DNA of 46,832 nt from assembly GCA_002731825.1 (NCBI GenBank), contig PCCS01000050.1:1-46832 (forward strand), given 5' to 3'. The notes under the pieces were generated by a model. That model saw nothing but the letters and a program-made list of their open reading frames with translations. It had not been told where the DNA came from and ran no database searches. Shown here piece by piece: positions 1 to 9,497 of the stretch. Each line of letters starts with the position of its first letter. Within the stretch, counting starts at the first letter, position 1. This stretch comes from Myxococcales bacterium (GTDB lineage: Bacteria > Myxococcota_A > Bradymonadia > UBA7976 > UBA1532). The translations under genes and the position numbers were made by a program.

Positions 1-24
1 AATAGATATTCGGGGATTTAAGAG

Positions 25-98
<74 letters not shown>

Positions 99-200
99 AC
101 ACCGTAGCAGGATGAGGGTTGTATCAAGACAACCCACTTCGGTCAAAGATAAAATGAACGAAAGACCACCCCGTTCATGATTCACTCAGAGAGTGAAAAG

Positions 201-273
201 TGGGCAGGACAGGGATCGAACCTGCGACATACGGTTTGTAAGACCGTCGCTCTACCAACTGAGCTACCCGCCC
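201..273 (-). tRNA. tRNA-Val (UAC)
   Basis: Minus-strand cloverleaf with acceptor GGGCGGG/CCTGCCC (one G-U pair), anticodon stem ACGGT/ACCGT, loop CTTACAA with anticodon TAC, T loop TTCGATC and discriminator A. CCA is not encoded. It begins about 90 bases after the end of lon. Confidence 0.95.
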
Positions 274-307
274 ACAAAAGCGGTTCGCCGGCGTACCAGC
301 GAAGCGC

Positions 308-337
308 AATTTACCACTCTCTGCCTATACTTGCCAA
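308..337 (-). promoter_or_regulatory. possible promoter of tRNA-Val/tRNA-Asp
   Basis: The minus strand reads TTGGCA (332-337), an 18-base spacer, then TAAATT (308-313), followed by a GC-rich discriminator (TGCGC) of the kind seen in stable-RNA promoters. The match is only moderate and was found by eye. Confidence 0.35.
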
Positions 338-364
338 TTAACTAATCGGCGAATTTCGATAAAA

Positions 365-2782
365 TTAGACAGTCGGTTGAGTTTTTTCTGGATCAAGCGG
401 AGGTCGAGCGGCTTCATCCATTTTTTTCGCTACGCGGCCCTTCCAGACAGACGCACCGGCCTCCAATGCGATTTCTAGCACTTCATCAGCGTGGGAGACC
501 GGGATAATGGTCATCCCCTTGCGCACACGGTCCGGAATGTCCTTTATATCTTTCTCATTTTCCTCCGGAATAATCACCGTTGTGATCCCACCGCGCTTTG
601 CAGCGATGGTTTTTTCTCTCAAGCCTCCAATGGGTAGAACCCGACCACGGAGGGTAATTTCACCCGTCATTGCCACGTCATGTTTCACTTTAATGGAACA
701 CAAAGCACTCACCAACGCTGTCGCCATGGTAATGCCGGCCGAAGGGCCATCTTTTGGTATAGCGCCTTCTGGAAAGTGCATATGGATGTCTTGGTTTTGG
801 TAGAACTCTGCGTCGAGTCCGAGGTCAGCTGCGCGACTGCGAACATAACTCAAAGCAGCCCGCGCGCTCTCCTGCATGACATCTCCCAGCTGACCGGTGA
901 TGATCAACTTTCCCTTGCCAGGGACTGTTGTGCATTCAGTCTGAAGTAAATTACCGCCCCAAGAGGTATATGCAAGTCCGTTGACGAGACCGATCTCTGG
1001 CTCGCCATCGTTTACACCGTACTTATAGCGTGGTGGTCCAAGATATTTTTGGACTCGACTTGGTGTGACCCGCAGCTTGAAGTCTTCCACCGGCGTTTTT
1101 TTAATACCGTCAATTACTTCTTTGGCGATTTTTCTACAGACCGACGCAACTTCTCTATCCAAACTTCGGACACCACTCTCCCGCGTGTATCGATTTACCA
1201 GGAGAGAAAGCGCTGAGTCCGACCACTTGATTTGGGCGTCGGCGATGCCGTTCCTCTTGGTTTGCTTGGGCACCAGATGCTGCTTTGCTATCCGGACCTT
1301 CTCGTACTCCGTATACCCTGACAAGTCGATGATCTCGAGTCTGTCTTGGAGCGGTAGCGGGATTTGGTGACGGTTATTGGCCGTTGTAATAAACATTACC
1401 TCGGACAGGTCATAGTCTAGGTCGAGGTAATGATCGTTGAATGTTGCATTTTGTTCCGGATCCAGAACTTCGAGCAATGCGGACGACGGGTCACCCCGGA
1501 AGTCCGTACTCATTTTATCGATTTCGTCTAGCAGCATAATGGGGTTATTCGTACCAGCTTTCTTCAAACTCTGGATGATTTTACCCGGCATGGCGCCGAT
1601 ATATGTTCTTCGATGACCACGAATTTCGGCCTCGTCTCGTACGCCACCTAGGCTGAGCCGAACAAACTTACGCCCCGTCGCCCGAGCGATGGACTGGGCC
1701 AGCGAAGTTTTACCGACGCCGGGCGGACCAACCATACAGAGAATTGGGCCTTCCAGTTTCTCGACGAGACCATGAACAGCCAGGTACTCTAAAATTCTCT
1801 CCTTCGGCTTTTTCAGGCCATAGTGGTCTGAATTAAGGACCGACTCGGCATCGCCAAGATCTTTATTGTCTTCGCTTTTTTCATACCAAGGGATTGATAA
1901 TATCCAGTCGATATAGTTGCGAACGACGGTTGCCTCTGCACTCATTGGACTCATCATTTTGAGTTTCTTAAGCTCTTTTGCAACCTTCGTTTTTGCCTCT
2001 TTGGAGATCTCTTTCTTCTTGATGCGGTCTTCGAGTTCCTCAAGTTCATTTTTGAACTCGTCTCGCTCACCCAATTCTTTCTGAATCGCCTGCATTTGCT
2101 CGTTGAGATAGTACTCTTTTTGATTCTTCTCCATTTGCTTTTTGACTCGGGAGCGAATCTTTTTCTCAACTTGGAGTATTTCCAGCTCTGACCGCATAAG
2201 TTCGAATAGCTTTTCTAGTCGAACGACAGGGTCTTCTGTCTCAAGAATCGTTTGCTTGTCATTGAGCTTCAAATTGAGGTGAGCGACGATTGTATCCGTG
2301 AGTTTTGCAGGGTCATCGATTTTCTCGACGGTCATCTGCATCTCGGGCGGGATTCGTTTGTTGAGCTTGACGTACGCTTCGAATGTTTCTCTGACTTGAC
2401 GGAGAAGCGCATCGGCCTCTGGGTTCTCTCCGTCGTTGGCGTCCAAGACGTCACACTTAACGCGGAAAATTTCATCAGTCTCGAGGTACTCTGTAATGCG
2501 CGCACGCATCTTGCCCTCGATCAAGACTTTAACGGTTCCGTCGGGGAGCCTGAGCAGTTGAATAATGGTTCCAACCGTACCTACAGAGAAGATGTCGTCT
2601 GGCTTCGGGTCATTTGTCTTCGCGAGCTTCTGCGCTGCTAGCAGAACGTCTTTTCCTCCCGCCATGGCCTCTTCAAGACTTTTAATAGATTTTTCGCGAC
2701 CTACGAAAAGCGGCACGACCATGTGTGGAAAAACAATAATATCGCGGAGGGGAAGAAGTGGAATTGTACGCGTGTTTGACAT
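365..2782 (-). CDS. lon: Lon ATP-dependent protease (LonA)
   Basis: An 805-residue LonA: a cytoplasmic hexameric AAA+ protease that degrades misfolded and regulatory proteins. The N-terminal substrate-binding domain covers about 1-205, followed by a coiled-coil stretch at about 205-275. Walker A GPPGVGKT is at 352-359. The C-terminal protease domain has Ser681 in GPSAG and Lys724 in GGLREK, exactly 43 residues apart as in E. coli Lon (Ser679/Lys722). Length is typical. The start ATG has AGAGG about 11 bases upstream. The 144 bases separating it from clpX hold no clear sigma-70 promoter, so it may be transcribed from the tig-clpP-clpX side. Gene order tig-clpP-clpX-lon is classical. Confidence 0.98.
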   Translation of the reverse strand: MSNTRTIPLLPLRDIIVFPHMVVPLFVGREKSIKSLEEAMAGGKDVLLAAQKLAKTNDPKPDDIFSVGTVGTIIQLLRLPDGTVKVLIEGKMRARITEYLETDEIFRVKCDVLDANDGENPEADALLRQVRETFEAYVKLNKRIPPEMQMTVEKIDDPAKLTDTIVAHLNLKLNDKQTILETEDPVVRLEKLFELMRSELEILQVEKKIRSRVKKQMEKNQKEYYLNEQMQAIQKELGERDEFKNELEELEDRIKKKEISKEAKTKVAKELKKLKMMSPMSAEATVVRNYIDWILSIPWYEKSEDNKDLGDAESVLNSDHYGLKKPKERILEYLAVHGLVEKLEGPILCMVGPPGVGKTSLAQSIARATGRKFVRLSLGGVRDEAEIRGHRRTYIGAMPGKIIQSLKKAGTNNPIMLLDEIDKMSTDFRGDPSSALLEVLDPEQNATFNDHYLDLDYDLSEVMFITTANNRHQIPLPLQDRLEIIDLSGYTEYEKVRIAKQHLVPKQTKRNGIADAQIKWSDSALSLLVNRYTRESGVRSLDREVASVCRKIAKEVIDGIKKTPVEDFKLRVTPSRVQKYLGPPRYKYGVNDGEPEIGLVNGLAYTSWGGNLLQTECTTVPGKGKLIITGQLGDVMQESARAALSYVRSRAADLGLDAEFYQNQDIHMHFPEGAIPKDGPSAGITMATALVSALCSIKVKHDVAMTGEITLRGRVLPIGGLREKTIAAKRGGITTVIIPEENEKDIKDIPDRVRKGMTIIPVSHADEVLEIALEAGASVWKGRVAKKMDEAARPPLDPEKTQPTV

Positions 2783-2926
2783 CTTTGCCCATTACCTCTT
2801 GGACTCTTTGCGAGTCGTTATTGGCCCTGAATCAAGTCTCAGGCCGTATCCGTATCCATGTCCGGTTCTTATAGACTGTTGGCAGTGTAAGGAGAGTGTC
2901 ACATTCAGAGCGTAGCCCCAAATCGT

Positions 2927-4180
2927 TCACGCTAGCTTCGCATCATCTTCGTACAGTACGAGGGGCTTCTCCTTATTTAAGATAACCTCTTCGTTGATAA
3001 TGACCTCTGTTACACTGTCTTCGCTGGGGATTTCGTACATAATCTCGAGCATAGCGGTCTCAATAATCGACCGAAGACCACGAGCGCCCGCCTTGTGTCT
3101 CAAGGCTTGCTGCGCGATTGCTGTCAGAGCTTCAGGCGTGAATTTAAGCTGCACATCGTCCATATCAAATAGCCGCTTATATTGCTTGACCAGCGCGTTC
3201 TTCGGTTCGGTCAAAATCCGAACTAGAGCGTCTGCTGTCAACTCGTCAAGCGTTGCCACAACCGGTAGACGACCAATAAATTCCGGGATGAGCCCGTATT
3301 GGATTAAATCTTCAGGTTGAGTCTCTGCCAGTAGCTCTCCAATCTGTTTCTTTTCTTTGCTCTGTATTTGAGCACCAAATCCCATACTGGATTTGCCGAG
3401 CCTCTTATCGATCACTTCAGCCAATCCAGAGAACGCTCCTCCACAGATAAACAAGATATTGGTTGTGTCAACCTGTAGGAACTCCTGTTGGGGATGTTTT
3501 CTACCCCCCTTGGGTGGCACACTGGCTGTTGTCCCCTCGACAATCTTCAGTAAAGCTTGTTGAACGCCCTCGCCGCTGACATCGCGAGTGATAGATGCGT
3601 TGTCACTCTTTCGACTGATCTTATCGATTTCGTCTATGTAAATAATCCCGCGTTGAGCCTTATCGACATCATGGTCCGCAGCTTGAAGCAAGTTGACGAT
3701 AATATTTTCGACATCTTCTCCAACATAGCCGGCTTCCGTAAGATTGGTCGCGTCCGCAATACAAAACGGTACGTTGAGAATTTTAGCGAGGGTTTGAGCA
3801 AGGAGCGTCTTTCCGCTGCCTGTCGGCCCAATCAACAGAATATTGCTTTTTTGTAGTTCTACATCTTCTCGGCCTAGCCGAGTCTCGATTCGCTTGTAAT
3901 GATTATGCACGGCAACGGCCAAAACTTTTTTGGCCTTCTCTTGCCCGATTACATATTCATCAAGGACATTCGTAATCTCACTCGGCTTTGGCACATTGAG
4001 GCCCGACGAGCCTCCCTCGCCCGATTCCAACTCATCGGCAATGATATCATTACACAGCCCGATGCACTCGTCGCAGATGTAGACACTTGGACCGGCGATC
4101 AACTTTCGAACTTCTCGCTGAGACTTACCGCAGAAAGAACAACTTAAATTGCTTTTGGCGTCGCCCGAATTTTGACTCAT
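2927..4180 (-). CDS. clpX: ClpX, ATPase subunit of the ClpXP protease
   Basis: A 417-residue AAA+ unfoldase that recognises tagged substrates and feeds them to ClpP. The N-terminal zinc-binding domain has Cys14, Cys17, Cys36 and Cys39. Walker A GPTGSGKT is at 118-125, pore loop GYVGE at 151-155 and Walker B around IIYIDEIDK at 179-187. The ClpP-docking loop reads MGF at 266-268, a conservative variant of the usual IGF. The start ATG is preceded by GGGAG at good spacing. It starts 16 bases after clpP ends, so they are co-transcribed. Confidence 0.98.
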   Translation of the reverse strand: MSQNSGDAKSNLSCSFCGKSQREVRKLIAGPSVYICDECIGLCNDIIADELESGEGGSSGLNVPKPSEITNVLDEYVIGQEKAKKVLAVAVHNHYKRIETRLGREDVELQKSNILLIGPTGSGKTLLAQTLAKILNVPFCIADATNLTEAGYVGEDVENIIVNLLQAADHDVDKAQRGIIYIDEIDKISRKSDNASITRDVSGEGVQQALLKIVEGTTASVPPKGGRKHPQQEFLQVDTTNILFICGGAFSGLAEVIDKRLGKSSMGFGAQIQSKEKKQIGELLAETQPEDLIQYGLIPEFIGRLPVVATLDELTADALVRILTEPKNALVKQYKRLFDMDDVQLKFTPEALTAIAQQALRHKAGARGLRSIIETAMLEIMYEIPSEDSVTEVIINEEVILNKEKPLVLYEDDAKLA

Positions 4181-4196
4181 TGAAGCTCCCTAGACA

Positions 4197-4823
4197 CTAC
4201 AGTTCGCTTTTCTCGCGGCTCATGACCTTATCAACGAGGCCATATTCCATAGCCTCCATTGCCGTCATGTAGCGGTCGCGGTCTGTGTCCAGCGAGATTT
4301 GCTCTAACGGCTGGCCAGTATTAGAGGCCAGTATATTGTTCAGCAAATCTCTGAGTCTCAGAATTTCTTTTGCTTGAATCTCGATATCACTGGCCTGGCC
4401 TTGAGCTCCTCCAAGGGGCTGGTGAACCATGATGCGTGCGTGAGGCAGAGCAAACCGCCGTCCTTTGTCGCCGCTTGATAGCAAAAATGCGCCCATACTG
4501 GCCGCCTGTCCGATACAAATCGTACTGACCGGACATTTGACGTGATGCATCGTGTCGTAAATGGCCATGCCACTCGTGATGACGCCGCCTGGTGAATTGA
4601 TATAAATGGAGATTTCCTTGTCAGGGTCCTCGCTCTCCAGATACAGCAACTGGGCTATGACGATGTTCGCTACACGGTCATCGATCGGCGTTCCGAGAAA
4701 GATAATTCTATCCTTCAGTAACCGACTAAAAATATCCCAACCACGCTCACCACGATGTGTTTGCTCAACAACGGTGGGGATGAGGTTTGTGGGAACAAAT
4801 TCGAACCAATCAGGAGAGGCCAT
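4197..4823 (-). CDS. clpP: ClpP, proteolytic subunit of ClpXP
   Basis: A serine protease that forms the double-heptameric ClpP barrel. The triad is visible: Ser in GQAASMG, His in HARIMVHQP and Asp in DTDRDRY (Ser109, His134 and Asp183 with this start). I chose the ATG at 4823 (MASPDW..., 208 residues) because AGGTG lies about 7 bases upstream. The longer reading from a GTG at 4832 adds only three residues and would overlap that ribosome-binding site. It sits between tig and clpX. Confidence 0.97.
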   Translation of the reverse strand: MASPDWFEFVPTNLIPTVVEQTHRGERGWDIFSRLLKDRIIFLGTPIDDRVANIVIAQLLYLESEDPDKEISIYINSPGGVITSGMAIYDTMHHVKCPVSTICIGQAASMGAFLLSSGDKGRRFALPHARIMVHQPLGGAQGQASDIEIQAKEILRLRDLLNNILASNTGQPLEQISLDTDRDRYMTAMEAMEYGLVDKVMSREKSEL

Positions 4824-4872
4824 CTTGTGCACCTTTTTTTACTTTTAACGTTTCAGAGGCCGTAACACGGTC

Positions 4873-6189
4873 TCAGGTTTCAGATTCGCGACCCGGTATG
4901 TCACGATCCGCAGTTGTCACGTTAGCTTGGGTCAGCAGAAAATCAAGGACCTTGTCATGTCTTATTCGTCGCGTGAGCTCAGCGCGATGTTCAGGATTGC
5001 GATACATCTGCATGATTTGCTGCGCATATGGACCCATTGTCGTCATCATTTTTTGAAACTCTTCGCGCATATCTTCTTCGGATACGTCGATATTTTCTGC
5101 CCGTGCAACGGCGTCAACGACGAGATAAGCCCGAATGTCTTTGCGGACCTTGTCTTCTTCATCAGAAATTCGAGCATTCACATCTGCTTGGGCCTCTTCC
5201 GACGACTGACCGTTTCGCATGGCGTCTTGGATCATTGATTTTCTGTGATCCTCAAGACTTGATTTAAATAATGATGGCGGTACATCGAATTGATAGTCCT
5301 CGCCGAGCCGATCACGGAGCGTATCTCTCGCATCGCTCGTTGCCTTGGAATTATATCGTTCTTCGATTTCTGCTTTGAGTTTTAACTTGAGGGCATCTAG
5401 GTCTGTTTCACCCATTTTTTCAGCGAGTTCAGGCCCGATGGCCACAGGTACTTTGGCCTTAAGTTCCTTCAAAGTACACGCGAAGACTGCCGCTTGGCCT
5501 TTCAGGTTTTCGGCGTGATAGTCGTCAGGAAACGCAACATTTACATCGAAAGACTCACCGATGGTCTTGCCTACGATTTGTTCTTCGAACCCTGGAATAA
5601 ACTGCCCGGAACCAAGAACCAGCGGTGCGTCGTTGGCTGTTCCGCCCGCAAACGCCTCACCATCGATGCTGCCCGCGTAGTCGATAATCGCTTGGTCGCC
5701 TTCTTCAGCCACTGTACGGTCTTCTATGGCCGTGAATCCACTTACATGCTCAGCGAGTTGGCCGAGTTCGCTTTCTATGACCACATCCGATGCTATCCAG
5801 TTTTCGCGCTCGATATCGATTTTGTCGAAAGCATTAAGTTCGATGGTTGGTGCCACGTCGAAGGACATTGAAAAGGTGTATGATTGGCCAGATGTAACAG
5901 GTTCAATAGCATCCAGTTCTGGTTCACTGAGTGGGATGATGTCGTGTTCATTCAACAGCTCACGCCATCCAGCGTCTACGAGTTTCTCGGTGACTGTGAA
6001 CTTCGCCTGATTGCCGTAGAGCTTTCGGACGTGGCTCAAAGGTACTTTTCCTTTTCGAAATCCTGGCAATGAAGCCTTTTGTGCGAGCTGGTTGTAGACA
6101 GCAGCGAAAGTGGAATCAACTCGTTTTGCGGGCACTTCGATGTTTACCTGCTTGCGAACTGAACTTTTGTCTAGAATTTCGAATTGCAT
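4873..6189 (-). CDS. tig: Trigger factor, ribosome-associated chaperone
   Basis: A 438-residue trigger factor that binds the ribosomal exit tunnel and shields nascent chains. The ribosome-docking signature GFRKGKVP is at 43-50 of the N-terminal domain. An FKBP-type prolyl isomerase domain follows at about 150-240 (GDQAIIDYAGSIDGEAF region). The helical C-terminal chaperone domain fills the rest. The ATG at 6189 is preceded by GGGAGG and gives the family start MQFE. The open frame extends 13 codons further upstream but without support. It is first in the tig-clpP-clpX-lon cluster, downstream of tRNA-Leu. Confidence 0.97.
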   Translation of the reverse strand: MQFEILDKSSVRKQVNIEVPAKRVDSTFAAVYNQLAQKASLPGFRKGKVPLSHVRKLYGNQAKFTVTEKLVDAGWRELLNEHDIIPLSEPELDAIEPVTSGQSYTFSMSFDVAPTIELNAFDKIDIERENWIASDVVIESELGQLAEHVSGFTAIEDRTVAEEGDQAIIDYAGSIDGEAFAGGTANDAPLVLGSGQFIPGFEEQIVGKTIGESFDVNVAFPDDYHAENLKGQAAVFACTLKELKAKVPVAIGPELAEKMGETDLDALKLKLKAEIEERYNSKATSDARDTLRDRLGEDYQFDVPPSLFKSSLEDHRKSMIQDAMRNGQSSEEAQADVNARISDEEDKVRKDIRAYLVVDAVARAENIDVSEEDMREEFQKMMTTMGPYAQQIMQMYRNPEHRAELTRRIRHDKVLDFLLTQANVTTADRDIPGRESET

Positions 6190-6330
6190 GATGCTCCCTC
6201 CCACACGCCATACCAGGCGGGGAAACAACTAGGCCTTTTGTTAAATGTACTCTTGATAGTGTCTGTACCAGAAAATGTGGACTTCGATGAAAGTACCGTT
6301 CGGTTTTTGTGTCGTTTTTGAGAAGAAAAG

Positions 6331-6412
6331 TACGAGGAGGGGGAGTCGAACCCCCACGGGTTTCCCCGCTGGAACCTAAATCCAGTGCGTCTGCCAATTC
6401 CGCCATCCTCGC
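6331..6412 (-). tRNA. tRNA-Leu (UAG)
   Basis: A class II minus-strand tRNA with acceptor GCGAGGA/TCCTCGT, anticodon stem CTGGA/TCCAG around loop TTTAGGT (anticodon TAG), a long variable arm and T loop TTCGACT. The discriminator is A and CCA is not encoded. A T-rich stretch follows before tig. Confidence 0.95.
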
Positions 6413-6534
6413 TTATCTAATTCTGGTTCTGAGTTTGTCATCGTGCCTCTTTTGGACTCTTGCAATCACTACAGGACATCCGCTGAGACACCATAAGACG
6501 ATTCAGAAAGCGACTGTTCTTTGTGAGCCGAGAT

Positions 6535-6574
6535 ACAAATCCGAGGGCACTTGGGCCCTCGGATTTGTTTCTTT
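6535..6574. terminator. perfect 14-bp hairpin between tRNA-Lys and tRNA-Leu
   Basis: The arm at 6535-6548 (ACAAATCCGAGGGC) is the exact reverse complement of 6555-6568, with a 6-base loop. The T tract (TTTCTTTT) follows on the plus strand, although all neighbouring genes are on the minus strand. It may end the tRNA-Lys transcript 27 bases past the tRNA without a U tract, or stop antisense transcription entering the tRNA cluster. The hairpin is certain; its direction of action is not. Confidence 0.6.
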
Positions 6575-6594
6575 TCAACCTCGAGTGTTGACAG

Positions 6595-6667
6595 TGGGCC
6601 ATGAAGGAATCGAACCTTCAACCTGCGGATTAAGAGTCCGTTGCTCTGCCAATTGAGCTAATGGCCC
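6595..6667 (-). tRNA. tRNA-Lys (CUU)
   Basis: Minus-strand cloverleaf: acceptor GGGCCAT/ATGGCCC, anticodon loop CTCTTAA (anticodon CTT), T stem GAAGG/CCTTC and discriminator A. CCA is not encoded. It is the last member of the Pro-Arg-His-Arg-Lys cluster. Confidence 0.95.
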
Positions 6668-6673
6668 AAGTTG

Positions 6674-6747
<74 letters not shown>

Positions 6748-6776
6748 AAATCCACTCGGGAAAAAAAGAAAGATGG

Positions 6777-6850
6777 GGAGGATGACGGGGCTTGAACCCG
6801 CGACATTCGGTACCACAAACCGACGCTCTACCGACTGAGCTACATCCTCC
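6777..6850 (-). tRNA. tRNA-His (GUG)
   Basis: Minus-strand cloverleaf: acceptor GAGGATG/CATCCTC, anticodon stem TCGGT/ACCGA with loop TTGTGGT (anticodon GTG). The extra G(-1) specific to tRNA-His is encoded at 6850 and faces C73 at 6777. Confidence 0.95.
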
Positions 6851-6855
6851 GTTTG

Positions 6856-6929
6856 CACGCCTGAGTGGACTCGAACCACTGACCAACGGCTTAGAAGGCC
6901 GTTGCTCTATCCAACTGAGCTACAGGCGC
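6856..6929 (-). tRNA. tRNA-Arg (UCU)
   Basis: Minus-strand cloverleaf: acceptor GCGCCTG/CAGGCGT, anticodon stem ACGGC/GCCGT with loop CTTCTAA (anticodon TCT), T stem AGTGG/CCACT and discriminator G. It lies 5 bases upstream of tRNA-His. Confidence 0.95.
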
Positions 6930-7011
6930 TCAGATTATCCACTCCGGAAAGTGGCATCATCATACTCACTATACCGTTCGGCTTTCAAAGAACCACTTCG
7001 CATTCCAAAAA

Positions 7012-7088
<77 letters not shown>

Positions 7089-7112
7089 CCATGGATGATC
7101 CGAAGACGCAGG

Positions 7113-7141
7113 AACCTAACGGTGAGTTGTCCAACCGTCAA
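7113..7141 (-). promoter_or_regulatory. predicted sigma-70 promoter of the Pro-Arg-His-Arg-Lys tRNA cluster
   Basis: The minus strand has TTGACG (7136-7141), exactly 17 bases, then TAGGTT (7113-7118), with a GC-rich start region. The expected start lies about 18 bases before tRNA-Pro. Confidence 0.5.
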
Positions 7142-7182
7142 TGAAAAAGTGCGTTTAAGTTACAGAAGCTCATCACTTCCCC

Positions 7183-7809
7183 TCAGATCGACCCTGAGTA
7201 TACCCCCATAAGCGACCTGAGTACATTAATAATCGGTTTGGTTGCTTGACCACGATGACTGATGGCATGTTTTTCAGCCGCAGTTAATTGAGCCATCGTT
7301 CGTCCATCATTAACGGAAAAAATTGGATCATAACCGAACCCGTTTGTTCCATTTGGCTCTTCAGTGATCTGTCCGTAGCAATAGCCCACCGAGACCCAGC
7401 AACCATCTCGATAAATGATGGAATCATCAGAGTTTTTTTCAGGCAAACCTGCAATCGCAATGGCACATGCAAACCGAGCGAGTCTATTGGGTTGATTTTC
7501 CATTTCACCGAGCAGCTTTAAATACCGATCGCGGTCTGTTCCAGCTGCATATCGAGCGCTGAATACACCGGGTCTTTGGTTCAGAGCCTCAACCTCTAGG
7601 CCACTGTCGTCCGCAAGAGCCGCTAGACCCGTGTGGCTATGAACAGCCAGGGCTTTCAATATTGCATTTCCAATGAAGTCAGGTGCGTCCTCTTCGACCG
7701 GTTCCATTGGGGGGAATTCTGACATTGAAGCCAATTGTATCCCCGGCAGTAGCGCCCGATATTCGTCTAGCTTGTGCGCATTCCCGGTCGCGACAACAAG
7801 CTTTTTCAT
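7183..7809 (-). CDS. rdgB: XTP/dITP diphosphatase (RdgB/HAM1 family)
   Basis: A 208-residue house-cleaning enzyme that hydrolyses dITP, XTP and similar purine nucleotides to monophosphates, keeping them out of DNA and RNA. The nucleotide-binding start VVATGNAHK, the LADDSGLEV metal-binding segment, the RPGVFSARYA segment, GFGYDPIF and the C-terminal SHRGQA motif are all present and in family order. The start ATG overlaps the rph stop by four bases (ATGA), so it is coupled to rph and the amidase upstream. Confidence 0.95.
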   Translation of the reverse strand: MKKLVVATGNAHKLDEYRALLPGIQLASMSEFPPMEPVEEDAPDFIGNAILKALAVHSHTGLAALADDSGLEVEALNQRPGVFSARYAAGTDRDRYLKLLGEMENQPNRLARFACAIAIAGLPEKNSDDSIIYRDGCWVSVGYCYGQITEEPNGTNGFGYDPIFSVNDGRTMAQLTAAEKHAISHRGQATKPIINVLRSLMGVYSGSI

Positions 7810-8525
7810 AGACAGTCCAGCTCAGTCAGAGCCTGCTCTTGGAGATGGATTAGGCGACTGGCGGCCTGATCGGCATGGCGCAACATCTCGCTCAGTTGAC
7901 TGTGTGTAAATGGTTCGCGTTCCGCCGTACCCTGAATTTCGATCATCCCCGCCGTACTTGCGATGAAGTTCAAGTCTACGTCAGCACCGCTATCTTCTAG
8001 ATAACACAGGTCCGTTCTGACCGTTCCGTCCACGACACCTACGCTCACGCCAACAACGGAGGGCGGTCTAATGAATTGTGTTCTGTCTTTTTTACTGATG
8101 GTTTTGAGAGCTTGGCAGGCCGCGATATACGCACCCGTCACGGATGCACAACGCGTCCCTCCATCTGCGTTCAAAACGTCGCAATCGATTCGAATGGTTC
8201 TCGCCCCGAATGAGTCGAGATTAAACACGGCTCGCAGGCTCCGCCCAATTAACCTCTGAATCTCTGCGGTCCGTCCACCTACGCCCTTTCGATCGCGACG
8301 AATTCTAGAATCCCCCGATGCGGGTAACATCGCGTACTCTGCCGTGAGCCAGCCCCCCCCCGAGTCGTGTCGATGTGGAGGCACACGATCCTCGACAGAT
8401 GCTGCGCAAATCACATGGGTATTTCCCCAACGTATTAAGACGCTCCCTGAGGCCTGAGGCTGAATATTACCCTCGAAGGAAACCTCTCTTAATTGGTCCA
8501 TAGTTCGACCATCTGGACGTGTCAT
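7806..8525 (-). CDS. rph: Ribonuclease PH
   Basis: A 239-residue phosphorolytic 3'-5' exoribonuclease that trims the 3' ends of tRNA precursors. Family features are the N-terminal RPDGRTMDQLR, GWLTAEYAMLP, the GRTAEIQRLIGRSLRAV helix, and the catalytic-domain DCDVLNADGGTR segment. Length matches the family. It is coupled to the amidase upstream and rdgB downstream by ATGA overlaps. The rph-rdgB pairing is common in bacteria. The first gene of this transcript is probably tRNA-Thr, itself an RNase PH-type substrate. Confidence 0.97.
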   Translation of the reverse strand: MTRPDGRTMDQLREVSFEGNIQPQASGSVLIRWGNTHVICAASVEDRVPPHRHDSGGGWLTAEYAMLPASGDSRIRRDRKGVGGRTAEIQRLIGRSLRAVFNLDSFGARTIRIDCDVLNADGGTRCASVTGAYIAACQALKTISKKDRTQFIRPPSVVGVSVGVVDGTVRTDLCYLEDSGADVDLNFIASTAGMIEIQGTAEREPFTHSQLSEMLRHADQAASRLIHLQEQALTELDCL

Positions 8526-9313
8526 TTTCGTCTATCCTTTCCCTGATTTCGGCTAAAATGGATGAGATCCCCATAATCGAGAATCGCCAACGAGATTGCC
8601 TTAGCAATGTCTTTAAGACCGTCATCACTTGTGATGTACAGACCTTCCTTTACGTGGTTAAGAAACCCAATTTCGCAAACTACCGCGGGCATGGACGTCC
8701 CCTTCAAAACACCAAATGGAGCTTGTTTGACACCTCGATCCGGAAACGGGGAGGTTGTACGCATGCGAGCTTGAATGATTTCAGCTAAACGCCTTGAATC
8801 TTGCTGGGCACGATGGCGAGTTAAGTCCAGCAGAATATGACCCACCTGCTCATCTTTTGGCACGTCCACCAACCTGGGTTTGAGAGTTTTCGATTCGCGA
8901 TTTTCAAATTCGACCAGTTTTCGGGTGGCTTCATCTGCCGCCTCTTGCGCCAAGAAAAATGTTGCATGTCCCTTTGGGCCTGGTTTTTCCGTAGAGTTCA
9001 AATGAAGGCTGATAAAGAGGTCAGCATTCGTACGGTTCGCCATCAATACCCGCTCTTTAAGTCCAAGCTCAACATCTCCATCTCGAGTGAGCAGGACGGA
9101 AACATTCTTGGATCGGAGTTCATTTCTTATCAAATAAGCGAGGTTTAAGGCGTACTTTTTCTCAAAAGTACCGGGTCTCATCAATGCGGGTGCTCCCTTG
9201 TTCTCTTCACCACCATGGCCCGGGTCGAGCATGACTGTGAGCGGACGTGCGGACGCATGTCCAAGTGTGAGACCGAGGCTAAGTCCGATTATAAACAGAT
9301 AGGGTCGCATCAT
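8522..9313 (-). CDS. N-acetylmuramoyl-L-alanine amidase (Amidase_3), periplasmic
   Basis: A zinc amidase that cleaves the bond between MurNAc and the peptide stem of peptidoglycan. From the ATG at 9313 (MMRPYLF..., 263 residues) it has a signal peptide to about residue 22 (ending ASA). The amidase domain follows with zinc ligands His33 (DPGHGG), Glu51 and His104 (SLHLNS), and catalytic Glu213 (VCEIGFLN). The open frame extends 16 codons upstream into tRNA-Thr, so the internal start is preferred. No AMIN domain is present. It is first protein gene of the amidase-rph-rdgB set; the ATGA overlap with rph indicates coupling. Confidence 0.9.
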   Translation of the reverse strand: MMRPYLFIIGLSLGLTLGHASARPLTVMLDPGHGGEENKGAPALMRPGTFEKKYALNLAYLIRNELRSKNVSVLLTRDGDVELGLKERVLMANRTNADLFISLHLNSTEKPGPKGHATFFLAQEAADEATRKLVEFENRESKTLKPRLVDVPKDEQVGHILLDLTRHRAQQDSRRLAEIIQARMRTTSPFPDRGVKQAPFGVLKGTSMPAVVCEIGFLNHVKEGLYITSDDGLKDIAKAISLAILDYGDLIHFSRNQGKDRRK

Positions 9314-9333
9314 GCTCGTACCCGAAGTTAGGG

Positions 9334-9443
9334 CTTCGACAAGCTGACCTGGAGCCGACAATCGGACTTGAACCGATGACCTGCTCGTTACGAATGAGCT
9401 GCTCTACCAACTGAGCTATGCCGGCACAATCAGCTTGTCGAAG
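9334..9443. repeat. 14-bp perfect inverted repeat bracketing tRNA-Thr
   Basis: CTTCGACAAGCTGA at 9334-9347 is the exact reverse complement of 9430-9443. The arms lie 2 bases outside the encoded CCA and 4 bases outside the mature 5' end of tRNA-Thr. In the minus-strand transcript they would pair leader with trailer and extend the acceptor stem. The outer end of the leader arm coincides with the start site predicted from the promoter at 9450-9478. Confidence 0.85.
9350..9425 (-). tRNA. tRNA-Thr (CGU), CCA encoded
   Basis: Minus-strand cloverleaf: acceptor GCCGGCA/TGTCGGC, anticodon loop TTCGTAA (anticodon CGT), T stem ATCGG/CCGAT and discriminator T. CCA is encoded at 9350-9352. The bottom pair of the anticodon stem is an A31-C39 mismatch (stem GCTCA/CGAGC). 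It stands alone just upstream of the amidase gene. Confidence 0.93.
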
Positions 9444-9449
9444 ACAGGC

Positions 9450-9478
9450 AAACTATCGAAGGATTAAAGCGCTGTCAA
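9450..9478 (-). promoter_or_regulatory. predicted sigma-70 promoter of tRNA-Thr (and amidase-rph-rdgB)
   Basis: Minus strand: a perfect TTGACA (9473-9478), a 17-base spacer, and TAGTTT (9450-9455). The start would fall near 9443, giving a leader of roughly 18 bases before the tRNA. No separate promoter was seen in the 36 bases between the tRNA and the amidase start, so read-through transcription is likely. Confidence 0.6.
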
Positions 9479-9497
9479 ACACCAACACTGAGCTGTC

